This document shows, one piece after another, positions 21,850 through 31,350 of a DNA stretch of 64,000 bases. The stretch spans positions 13,016,001 through 13,080,000 of the forward strand of contig NW_025062478.1 in assembly GCF_000002995.4 (NCBI RefSeq), read 5' to 3'. The stretch's first letter is position 1. Each line of letters starts with the position of its first letter. The stretch is from Brugia malayi. Lineage: Eukaryota > Nematoda > Chromadorea > Rhabditida > Onchocercidae. A model generated the notes under the pieces. The model was given only the letters and a program-made list of their open reading frames with translations. It searched no databases and was not told the origin of the DNA. The translations under genes and the position numbers were made by a program.

Positions 21850-22072
21850 ACATTAACGAAAAAAAGGGAAGGAAAGACTTAAATAATAGCAGCAGCAGCA
21901 GCAGTACTGATGATCTCAATGTCATCAGCAAGTGTTGCTATGAGTTTGTCTTGCTGCAACCGCAAATGCTGCTATTCTTCTTGGTGTATTTGCAACTTGG
22001 TGGGAAATAGCAACGGTAGATTATTACTCAAAAGCAATGCTTGAAAAGAATCAAAAGTGGAGAGAGATATGA
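21850..22072 (+). pseudogene. Hydrophobic bacterial-type protein fragment
   Basis: Across one or two frameshifts the plus strand reads AAAAAVLMISMSSASVAMSL, then ATANAAILLGVFATWWEIAT, ending VDYYSKAMLEKNQKWREI and a TGA at 22070-22072. The Ala/Leu/Val-rich pieces look like membrane segments. I do not recognise the protein. It lies directly upstream of the hydrolase pseudogene, so it is probably part of the same transferred fragment. Confidence 0.4.
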
Positions 22073-22204
22073 AGAATTATTTGCCTTCTCAAAGAGTTCA
22101 AAAGCCTATATAAAAGGCACGCATATGACATTTGCAGATATTTTCAATCCGCAGTAAATTGCAGATCTAATCAGTTACTTGAGTGTCAAGTAAACGATAG
22201 TCAG

Positions 22205-22930
22205 GTTGCTATACCAAAATAACATGGATTACAGCATTACTTTGCTTGATGAAAACAGTAAGCACATAGCACATTGCGAGCTACAAAGGAAAAAAAAAGC
22301 TTCCATAGTCTTTTTCGGTGGATTTTCATTCAATATGAACGGAATTAGAACAGCTGCTATTTAAAAATTTTGTCAAGAAACTCATATAGCATTTGTGTTA
22401 TTTGATGGTTATTGGTTATTCAGGTGCTGATTATACTGATTACACGATGAGTGATTGGCAAAAAAATTGTGTTAGAGTAACTCGTAACGGCAAGCAAATA
22501 ATTATAGGTTCAAGCATGAGACGGTGCCTGATGTTGCTCACTGCTCTCCAACTTTCAGAAAGAATTGCAGCACTAATTGGTGTATCGTCTGCTTCTGACT
22601 TTACTGAAGATTTAATATTCTATCAGTTATCCGAAAGCAAAAAGAAGAATTAGATTCTAAAGGAGTAATAGATTTTACTTCTGAGCATTAAATATACAAA
22701 ATAACTAAAAGCTTGGTATAGAAGATGAAGATGGCAAAAAAAGCTTCTTTTAAATAAACAGACAATAGATATATAAACTGCCCTGTGCGTTTATTGACGA
22801 TAATGCTATATTCCTTACCAACTTCGTTAAATTTAGTCAAGAAGTTGAGGTGCATCTGATGAAGACAGTAGGTTGAGAACATAACAATCGGTTCATTGGA
22901 ATTTTTACTTCGGATGATTTGCAAGGCAAC
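22205..22930 (+). pseudogene. Alpha/beta hydrolase pseudogene (Wolbachia-type)
   Basis: Pieces in different frames give, in order: a start region around ITLLDEN; the oxyanion-hole strand SIVFFGGFSFNMNGIRTAA; FCQETHIAFVLFDG; GYSGADYTDYTMSDW; the nucleophile elbow IIIGSSM followed by LMLLTALQLSERIAALIGVS; DFTEDLIFYQLSESKKK; and LLNKQTIDI. This is the order expected in the alpha/beta hydrolase family. The elbow motif GxSxG is damaged (GSSMR instead of GSSMG). Several stops and frame changes interrupt the gene, so it is non-functional. The 86-codon open stretch at 22393-22653 is its longest intact piece. Confidence 0.75.
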
Positions 22931-22939
22931 ATTTTATTT

Positions 22940-23278
22940 GGGAGAGCGACCAGAACCGAACTAGGCACACATACCCACTTAGATGGTTTGGGGAGTTTTT
23001 GCTGGCTGATTAAAGACTCATAATAATGCAGAGGAGATTTTAAGTGAGGGCAGCGAGCAGAGCCGAGCTAGCCGCACTCAATGCCACAAGCTGATGCCCT
23101 ACCAACTGAGCCACACCCACTCGGATTATTCAGGGAGCCTTTGCTGGCTGTGTAATTGCACACTAATTTAGTACTCATCATAAGGCAGGGGACGATCTTC
23201 CTGAAGAGAGTGAGCAGAGCCGAACTAGCCGCACTCAGTACCACAAGCTGATGCTCTACCGACTGAGCCACACCGACC
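22940..23278 (-). repeat. tRNA-like SINE-type repeat, two full units and one partial
   Basis: On the minus strand two units (23208-23275 and 23048-23117, period 157 bp) begin with GGTGTGGCTCAGTCGGTAGA or a close variant. This is a good tRNA box A. About 35 bp later comes GGCTAGTTCGGCTCTG, a weak box B. A third, shortened unit lies at about 22945-23045. The linker between units (around gcctttgctggctg) also repeats. The minus-strand open frame here (GVAQSVEHQLV...) is the usual false translation of a tRNA-like sequence. The cluster sits between the hydrolase pseudogene and guaB and is not bacterial in character, so it probably inserted after the transfer. Confidence 0.7.
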
Positions 23279-23329
23279 AAAGCAAGGTGTCTCTCATACA
23301 TGAGTACAAAAAGAAAGCAGCAAAAAAAG

Positions 23330-24530
23330 TCAATGGATTATTTAAGCAATTGACTATTGACTCCTTTACTTCAGACTATGTTGTTCCCCTGATAAAACAG
23401 TTGCAGAAGCAATTTCATTATTGAAAAATCTTTTGGTATTCCTGTGGTTGATCAATGCAAGTTAGTCGGAGTTTTAACTAACAGAGATATAAGGTTTATT
23501 GATGGTTAAAAAAATCAGAAAAAAGTATAAATGTCCCCGAGGTAATGACAAAAGAGAAGTTAGTTACAATATGGGAGCGCTTCAGCAATGAAACTATTGC
23601 ATGAAAATAGAATAGAGAAGCTTTTGGTCATAGATGAAAACTCCTACTCTATAGATTTGATCACAGTTAAAGACATTAAGAAATACAATAGTTCTAATTC
23701 ATGTAATGATACTTAAGGGCGGCTCAGAGTTGCCGCTGTAGTTGGTACTGGTAAAAAGGATGGTATAGAAAGATGTGAAACTATGGTCAGAGAAGAGATT
23801 GACGTAATTAATGTGAATACTGCTAACGGTCATTCCGGAAACATTATTAATACTATTAAAGAAATAAAAACGATGTATTCAAACATGCAGCTAATTGGTG
23901 GAAACATTGCAACAAAGGAAGTCACTGAATCATTGATTGATGCAAGTGTTGATGCAATGAAGATTAGAATAGGACCTAGATCAATTTGCACAACCAGTCA
24001 CAGGTGTAGGTGTGCCACAATTTTCTACAATTCAAAGTGTTGCAAAACATGTAAAGCAAGAAAAATAAATTGATTGCTGATGATGGTGTAAAATACTCAG
24101 GAGACATTGCAAAAGCTATTGCAGCTGGTGCTGATTCTGTGATGATCGATTCAATTTTTACTGGTAGTGCTGAAAGTCCAGGTGAGATTATGATGTATAA
24201 GGGTTGAGCATATAAAGATTATCGAGAGGAATGGGGTCTATAGTGCAATGAAACAAGGTTCTGCTAGCCGCTATTTCAAGATAAAGACTCAAAACTCAAA
24301 TTAGTTCTACAAGGAGTGAAAGGAAAATGTGCCATTTAAAGTTCCAGCTTCAAGAGTAATCCATCAATTAATTGGCGGGTTGCAAGATGCAATGGGGTAT
24401 ACCGGTAACAGAAATATAGAAGAGATGAAGAAAAAGTACAGGTTTATGATTATAACTGCATCAGGATTAAGAGAGAGACATGCCATGATATAATGATCAT
24501 GCAGGAAGTTCCAAATTATGCTTATCAAGT
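23330..24530 (+). pseudogene. guaB: guaB (IMP dehydrogenase) pseudogene, Wolbachia-type
   Basis: IMP dehydrogenase converts IMP to XMP in guanine nucleotide synthesis. Recognisable pieces in order: a first CBS domain (KTVAEAISLL, FGIPVVDQ, KLVGVLTNRDIRFID), a second CBS stretch (VPEVMTKEKLVT), RVAAVVGTGKKDGIERC, then IGGNIATKEVTESLIDASVD. The catalytic-Cys loop follows, read here as IGPRSICTT (normally GPGSICTT), then [18 protein letters not shown], and finally HQLIGGLQDAMGYTGN with EEMKKKYRF near the C-terminus. There are many frameshifts, stops and a deletion after the Cys loop. The N-terminal ~90 residues are absent; the sequence upstream is the SINE-like cluster. The plus-strand open piece at 23783-24073 is a fragment of it. 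Confidence 0.92.
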
Positions 24531-24702
24531 GTTTAATATGTCAGTTAATACAGACATCTAATTGTTAGTTGTCAACTAGTACGATAAAAGTAAACAGGGT
24601 AAAACAGGAGTTTTTGTACTAGTGTAAAAACCCTTATTATGATTAATGCATTATTTCTTAGTTTATGAAGTTGTAATGCGTGTTTGTTGTAATGTATGTA
24701 GT

Positions 24703-24949
24703 TTATATTATATCTGTGCTTACTGTACAACCTGCCACATCTATCACATCATTACCAATTACTCCAACACTATCTTCTATAGGTTAATCATGACCATTGA
24801 AGATATTCGGTACAGAAGCTATCTCTTCTGCTTCATTAGAAGAGCATTTTGCACGAGCTAAAATAGCTTTTGCAAAGTCAAGTGATTTCACTTCTTCGAT
24901 TGCAACTGAGTCTACAAATTCGGGCAATTCTTTTAAACATTTGTCCTTT
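24703..24949 (-). pseudogene. Unidentified bacterial-type protein fragment
   Basis: The minus strand reads KDKCLKELPEFVDSVAIEEV, followed by KSLDFAKAILARAKCSSNEA and EEIASVPNIF, with one internal stop before PIEDSVGVIGNDVIDVAGC and a TAA at 24703. Composition and the lack of introns fit a transferred bacterial gene. I do not recognise the family. It is convergent with the guaB pseudogene. Confidence 0.45.
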
Positions 24950-25371
24950 ATGTAAATTTTGTTATGAAGTAAACCTTAGATTTTAATAATAGGCAATCAT
25001 GCTAATGTGCTAATATTAGCTTTATATTAATAAAAACCTAAAATTATTTAAAAAAAAAAAAAAAAAATTCTAATGAAATCACGACACAAATTAATATACA
25101 AGCAAATACAGATCCAAGCATTGCAGCGTTAAGGTTACACATTGCATAACTAATTTGGAGTAGATGGAAAAACTACCAGATTATAAGATCATTAACATAA
25201 CACATTATAAAATGAGTATATTAACTATATATATGCTATAAAACAGCAGTCAGCATAGCGAAATTTATATTTGACCCCATTATTAATAAGATCTTTATTA
25301 TTATATGAGATAGGTGGACTAGCATTTATAAATTTATATTGTGTTACGTATAGCTCAGGTCACGTGCTGGA
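24950..25371. other. NUWT interior, unassigned
   Basis: Degenerate sequence; one frame near 25260-25330 reads NLYLTPLLIRSLLLYEIGGL. It cannot be assigned to a protein. Confidence 0.35.
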
Positions 25372-26184
25372 ATGATACCAATATGTAACCTCAATGGTAT
25401 AATACTTGGATCTATACTTCCTTGTATATTAATTTGCACTGTGATTTTATTAGAATTTTCTGCTGTCTATGTTAACGAAAATTTTGAGATACAAAAAGCC
25501 TTTAATAGCGTTGCTAAGTATATAAAAGCCGACAAAAAATGTAAAGGCTTTGACGTTATTGAAACAAAGAGTGACAAATTCAATACTAAAATTTTACAGA
25601 GCTTTAGTATGCACTCTATCTTAGAAAAGGTAAAGGATTCCTTTAGACGAAAGTTAGTGAGACAGCCATTTCTCTTTTTAATCAAGTCGCTGCAAGATTG
25701 CTTATCATAAAAATGCCTTAAATGGGCTAGGAGATAATTATTATACTAACAAAGAATATAAAAGAGCTTAGGTCTAAAACTAATAAAACTTTTAAAAGAA
25801 TATTCTGGTAACTCTTATATATTAGAAAACTTTCCAACGAAAAATTCATAGTACAATCCTAATCTGGTGTTAAGTGGAATATTGAAATTGCATGATGTAT
25901 AAAAAAAATATGCTCCTTTATTTTTTAGCAAAGTTAGGTCTGATCTATATGAAAAAGGAAAACTATAAAAGTGCCAAGGAATATATGGTAACTGTAATTT
26001 CCCATGATCAAAATGATATTTCTTATAACTATAATCTATCTCTTGTTCTAGATAAATTATCAGATTTCAAAACTGCTGCAACATTCTACCTAAACTTATT
26101 GCACATGGCTGCAAATTTGAAGAATGTGAGTAAAAAAAATACCCATATGCAAGATGGAAGCAAGACTAAAATTTATAAAACTTA
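25372..26184 (+). pseudogene. Membrane-anchored TPR protein pseudogene (Wolbachia-type)
   Basis: The open piece at 25372-25710 starts with a hydrophobic segment (IILGSILPCILICTVILLEF), followed by a soluble stretch with FNSVAKYIKADKKCKGF. A frameshift near 25660 and stops then separate ETAISLFNQVAARLL and NALNGLGDNYYTNKEYKRA, a TPR helix pair. A second open piece (25892-26185) gives LGLIYMKKENYKSAKEY and YNYNLSLVLDKLSDFKTAA, further TPR-like repeats. Together this looks like one gene for a membrane- or periplasm-anchored tetratricopeptide repeat protein, broken by several mutations. TPR proteins mediate protein-protein contacts; no more specific role can be read. Confidence 0.6.
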
Positions 26185-26409
26185 ACAGTACACACTAGAC
26201 GATTTTATAAAAGTCAACCACTGTAAGATAACATATTTCTAAGAATATGGGCAGTGAGACATAACCAGTGGGAATCAAAAGCAAACTATTAATTCAAGCT
26301 ACCAAATACAACATTAAAGAAATTTTAAAAGATACTCTAGGCCTCTTCAATGCATTAGAATAAACTCTTTTAATCTGCTAAGAGAAAGGAATCCATTAAT
26401 AATAAAAAG

Positions 26410-26560
26410 GATATCAGCACTTAAACGATGCACTTGCGTTGTTATAGAAAAACATAATAGAATTACTTGTCAGTGCAGGTGTTGTTGATGTTAACACATT
26501 AGACAAAGATAACAAGAATGCTATAATGCACACTATGAAAAACACTAGCTGTCTTAAAGT
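26410..26560 (+). pseudogene. Ankyrin-repeat gene fragment (Wolbachia-type)
   Basis: HLNDALALL, a stop, then IELLVSAGVVDVNTLDKDNK and NAIMHTMKN. The pattern (LL..G..VN..DKD..NA.MH) fits an ankyrin repeat, a class abundant in Wolbachia. Short and interrupted. Confidence 0.5.
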
Positions 26561-28050
26561 TTATAGTTGGACCTATCAAAGAACTTATCAAAGGGAATAA
26601 TCTCTCATCCTATAGTACAATTTTTGTTGGTAAGAAACTCTGAATATTGCAATACTGACAGTATGAATATTGAAAGAAAGCATGCCCCAATGATAAAGGA
26701 GAGTGCAAGGCATTCTTTGCAATTGAATCACACTTATGAAGAAATGCCTTCACAGAATGCTGAAACACAATTTGCAGAAAAGAGATGGTTTTCGAGATAA
26801 TGTTACTCTAGCATAAAAGAGTTTAGAGAAAGTTGATCGATTTATCTGTCACATGTATATGTCCCGGTGAATCTGGATGCAAAAAAAAAGAAATTAAAAG
26901 GAACAAAATGGTGAACATTTTTATGAGGAATTCTATCATTATAGAAGAGATAGTAGTTCACTTGACAGTGATTATTCTAGCACAGAAAAATACAAAAACA
27001 CAGGATGATTCAATTAATTTGTCATAACAATATGCTGAAACAGGTTTTGCTGGAGAATAAGAAACAAAAGAACGAAATAGTAGGCGCATTTACATTGAAA
27101 TTTCTAATATTAGGAAATGTAAAAATCCGCTCTACACCAGCACAGAATAGTGTAAAGCACAGAAAAAGTTATAAAATAAGATCACAAAGACAGGCAATAT
27201 TTATAAACGATAATTCTGGAATTTACCATGGGCTAGTGCAAGATAGAAAAAGCCAGTGGGAGAAAAAATAAACGAATATAAATGCTTGGAAGCTAACATA
27301 GTGATAAATAAAAAAGAAGATTAAAGACTAATACTATTTTTACAATTTTTCAATTGTTTTTTTACAATACAATTTTTTTCAATTGTTGGACCAATATAGA
27401 AAGAACAAGGCACAAATGTGAAACAGACTGTAATTTTAGACATTCTGATATAGAAATGAAATGATTAAGAAAGAACTCTAAAACTCCAAACCTTAAAATA
27501 AGCTCAGTTCACGTTGAATATAGTATAGTAGAAGGTTGTAGATATAAAATTACCGATATATCACATTAATTGAATGAATCATGGAGAAATAGAAGTATGC
27601 GCTAAACAAAATTTTGTATTTATGTAAGTTTATAGACCTTATTGTAACAATAGAAAACAAGCTAACAAATGAAGAACTCTAAATAAAATATCATCTTTGA
27701 AATAATCCTACATTTGAATTAATCACAAAAAGCATGACTCCTTCAAAACCTTGTCTAGTTAATGATTTTCTGTAGAAAATCTTTTGCTTAACCTATTCTT
27801 TCGTAATCAGAATAAAAAGAATTAACTCATTTAGACAAATGCAAGAAAATAGGTAAAAATCTCAATTCTCGTAAGCATTTATTTACAAAATCACGATCAA
27901 TAAAGGAGCACTTATGCAAAAACATTTCTAGCACTTTTAAATTCAACATTATTGGTGAATGAATTGTTTAAATGCAAAATTACAAACAAAGAATTCGAGC
28001 AGACAATCAGTTCTTTAGTTAATAAGACTATTAATATAGTCAGTCACTCA
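26561..28050. other. Probable NUWT interior, unassigned
   Basis: Plus-strand open pieces at 26567-26800, 26833-27027 and 27005-27271 are lysine- and asparagine-rich and unrecognised. They may be further decayed Wolbachia genes. No intron or nematode gene signal was seen. Confidence 0.35.
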
Positions 28051-28069
28051 TATTATAAGCAACATAGAT

Positions 28070-28225
28070 TGCATCCCTGCCAAATGTGTACCACCATCCC
28101 ATTGTCTTATATTATTTATAAAGCATAACAGGAGTCATTCCACTTCATTTATATTTCTATGCTGATACCAAGATCTTTTGCATTACCCTTCATGCTAGTA
28201 AGTTTGATAACATACGTTTTATTCT
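28070..28225 (-). pseudogene. gyrB: gyrB (DNA gyrase subunit B) fragment, Wolbachia-type
   Basis: The minus strand gives MKGNAKDLGISIEI, then KWNDSC, and after a frame change INNIRQWDGGTHLAGM. The pair KWND and NNI...DGGTHLAG is characteristic of the middle of bacterial GyrB, between the ATPase and the transducer domain. Both flanks decay quickly. The fragment is on the opposite strand from guaB and the hydrolase, so the transferred DNA is rearranged, or more than one piece was inserted. Confidence 0.55.
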
Positions 28226-28576
28226 TGTCTAAGTACCACATAAATTTGCTGTGCCAAAATTATCTTTAGATTGCTTACTGTCGTTAAAGTAAGTAAGATT
28301 CTATATACGGTTTGTCACGCAAAGTGATATTTGCATTTAAAAAAACTAATTCTCTGATGCGATTTTCGAATTATACAATTTGTAAGAATTTTTATACATT
28401 GACTAGGAAATAAATTGAGTTTTATCAAATTGTAAAAACTATTAAAAAATATCAATTCATCAAAAAAAAAAAAAATAGATAAATAGAACTTAGTTAATTA
28501 TTTTATATGCATTGTACGGGAACTGCTCATATAAAGTATGCCCATTTGACAGCTTGAATAATAAAATAAACTTTAC

Positions 28577-28607
28577 GCTTAGGCTTTGGGTTAAACTCGG
28601 GCTTAAG
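28577..28607 (+). repeat. Degenerate interstitial telomere-like run
   Basis: In the first ~310-bp unit, at the position equivalent to the 29.5 kb run: gcttaggctttgggttaaac followed by tcgggcttaag. One perfect TTAGGC remains, and the rest are mutated versions. Confidence 0.5.
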
Positions 28608-29519
28608 TTTTATTTCAAATTTTAAAATTGATTTTTGTGAAAATCCTATAGTTTTTAAGAGTTTTTGCATATTAGGCTAAAAATTAAATTGGTATTATCA
28701 AATTTCATTTTAATTAAATGCTAAAACTATTAAAAATATCAATTCATTAAAAAAAAATAGATATTTTGAACTTAATTGATTAATTTATATGCATTGCGTG
28801 GGTGCTGGTCATATACGGTGTGGTCATTTGATTAGCATAAATAATAAAATAAACTTAAATAATTAAGATTTAAAAAATATTTGAGTGGCGAAATTAATAA
28901 AATCTTTAATTAGTCACGGTTTTAATTCATTTTTACGATTAAAATTATTTTTTATTTCAAATTTAAATATTGATTTTTATGAAAATCTTATAATTTGTAT
29001 CCCAGTATTATCAAATTTCATTTTAATTAAGTGTTAAAGCAATTAAAAAATAGCATTTCATAAAAAAAAAAGAATGGAAAACTAGAACTTAGTTGAATAT
29101 TTTACATACATAATGCGGGAACTGGTCACATACATTGTGGTCATTTGACATCATTAAATAATAAAATAAACTTTAATAATTATGTTTCGAATAATATTTC
29201 AGTAGTAAAATTAATTAAATTGTTAATTTTTCGCGGTTTTAATTCATTCTTGCGATTAAAATTACTTTTTATTTCAAATTTAAATATTGATTTTTATGAA
29301 AATCCCACAATTTGTATGAGTTTTTGCATATTAAACTACGAAATAAATCTTAGTTCTATCAAATTTTATTTTAACTAAGGGTTAAATTTTTAATGAATAG
29401 TAATTCATTAAAAAAAAATATTAATTTTCAACTTAATTAATTATTTTATATGCATTGTACGGAAACTGGCCAAGTACAGTGTGGTTATTTGATAGCATGA
29501 GTAATAAAATAAACTTCAT

Positions 29520-29562
29520 GCTTAGGCTTAGGCTTAAGGCGAACTTAGGCTTAGGCTTAAGC
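29520..29562 (+). repeat. Interstitial nematode telomere repeats (TTAGGC)
   Basis: Four perfect TTAGGC hexamers in two pairs, each pair followed by an imperfect TTAAGGC or TTAAGC, separated by gaac. TTAGGC is the telomere unit of nematodes. It lies inside the fourth unit of the ~310-bp tandem repeat. Confidence 0.75.
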
Positions 29563-30180
29563 TTTATTTCAATTTTAAAAATTGATTTTTGTGGAAATCC
29601 TATAATTTTTAACAATTTTTGTATATTGGACTACGAAATAATTTCTAGTATTATCAAATTTTATTTTAATTAAGTGTTAAAACTTTTAAGGAATGTCAAT
29701 TCATTAAAAAAAATTGAAAAATAGAACTGAGTTGATTATTTCATATGTATAGTGTGGGAACTGCTCATATACATTGTGGTCGTTTGACATCGTTAAATAA
29801 ATAATAAACTTTAATAATAAAGTTTTGAATAAAATTTCAGTAGCGAAATTAATTAAATCTTTAATTTGTCACGGTTTTAATTAATTCTTACAATTAGAAT
29901 TAATTTTCATTTCAAATTTAGATGTTGATATTTATGAAAATCTTACAAATCGTTAGAAATTTAAAAAATTTGTTTTGGAGTGATAATTCAGTGCAAAAAT
30001 TAACATATTTTTGACGTCGAGATTAATTTTAATTATAAATCTAGTTTCGGATCTTTAAGAAATTTAGACGATTTCTCCGAATTTTTGTAAATTTATAATT
30101 AAATAAATTTTAATTTTGTTAACTTACGTTTTAATTAGGTGCCAAAAATGTTAGGGAAGATGTGATTCATTTATAAAATT

Positions 30181-31350
30181 AAAAATATTGAACTTTTATT
30201 TTATTGACATTACTCTCGCTGAACCAAGTGAAAGAAGAGATCCATTGCCTAATATTAGAATCACGGTAACACATTTTGTTTATTTTCTTTGATTGAATAT
30301 AATTTGAAATTTAGCAAATTAAAAGATAAAAAAATGATATCATGAATTGGTAGCCTTCGTTAGTTCTTTTCTCTCTTTCATTTTTTAACAGTAAATCAAA
30401 ATTTTTGATATGTTCAATTAGTAAATGCACTGTAATTACACTATCATAAAAGATATAATTAATGATGAAAAATTCATAGGTTTTAGCAAAATTTTCCCAT
30501 AATTCCTTATCAAATTAAAATCAAACTCAATTCATTCAACTTTTTTTTCTTCCTGATAATCGTTATCGTTTACTTATTACTCCTAATCATGAAATTATAT
30601 ATATATATATAGTTTGTACTTCCCTTTTTAATAATATCTTAACGATGATAGGATTACATTTGATTACTTTAGATTCATTTTCCGAGATCAAAAAAAATTC
30701 GAGACATATTTTGATCACGTAACTTGCATTAAAACAGTCTTGTTTTGTACAGAAAGTTACTGAATTGCTGACAATATTGATTGGGAATATCACTCAGACA
30801 AAATTATGTTTTGAAAATTGCAAGACGAATATTTCAATAATTTATCAATAGAATCTGATCATAAAGAAAAGAAAGCATGGAGAAAAAAAAAGAAACACTG
30901 GGCATGCACTATTATATCATCAGAAAAAGAAAGTAAAGTAAAAGTAAAGTTCTATCAGTTTGGAAGGCTTTTATATCACCACTATATGTAACAATATAAA
31001 TAGTTTTCTCATAATTTCAATTGTAACTGAAATTAAATTCTGGTAATTATTTATCAGTTAGTGGTAAAAATTTTAGATAGACAATTAAACAACACTGGCT
31101 TATCAGCTTATCATTTTTTTTCGCAAAAATTACCCAAAAATTGCGGGAAAAATATTAAAACAAAACAAAACAAAAAAAAAAAAAAAAAAAGAAACTAAAA
31201 CATTATTATGAAATGGAAATGATCAATGCATAAAATATACAGAAATGAATAGTTATTGAAAGAAAAAGAAAAAAAAAAAAGAATCACAGGATTATTTTTT
31301 TTTCTTTTTGTTTTGTTCATCTCATTTCAATTAATCATTGCCATCATCTG
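30181..31350. other. Intergenic, with one possible orphan exon
   Basis: AT-rich. The stretch about 30196-30265 is less AT-rich and open on the plus strand (DITLAEPSERRDPLPNIRIT), ending at a good donor-like gtaaca. No partner exon is recognised. The remainder, next to the 3' end of the HRD1 gene, shows nothing. Confidence 0.35.

Larger units (their letters stand above)
21690..28300 (+). mobile_element. Nuclear Wolbachia DNA transfer (NUWT), degenerate
   Basis: A run of recognisable bacterial genes, all broken by stops, frameshifts and deletions and with no intron structure. In order: a hydrophobic Ala-rich fragment, an alpha/beta hydrolase, guaB, a minus-strand unknown, a TPR protein, an ankyrin fragment and a gyrB fragment on the minus strand. 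GuaB- and GyrB-type prokaryotic sequences in a nematode gene neighbourhood are best explained by old lateral transfer from the Wolbachia symbiont of filariae. Genus-level assignment is inference: the sequence itself shows bacterial enzymes, and filarial context suggests the donor. Confidence 0.85.
28480..30180 (+). repeat. Diverged tandem repeat, about five units of ~310 bp
   Basis: The landmark 'tatgcattgtacgggaactg' and its variants occur near 28507, 28789, 29106, 29450 and 29745, spaced by 282-344 bp. Each is followed by (t)gtggtcatttga, aataataaaataaactt and later attgatttttatgaaaatc and attatcaaattt. Units are strongly diverged. Short open frames inside (29145-29378, 29455-29673) simply follow the repeat. 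Confidence 0.88.

Noticed and set aside
23068..23301. 77-codon minus-strand open frame (GVAQSVEHQLV...) as a gene
   Set aside because: The frame reads through tRNA-like box A sequence and the repeat linker; such translations are typical artefacts of tRNA-derived repeats.
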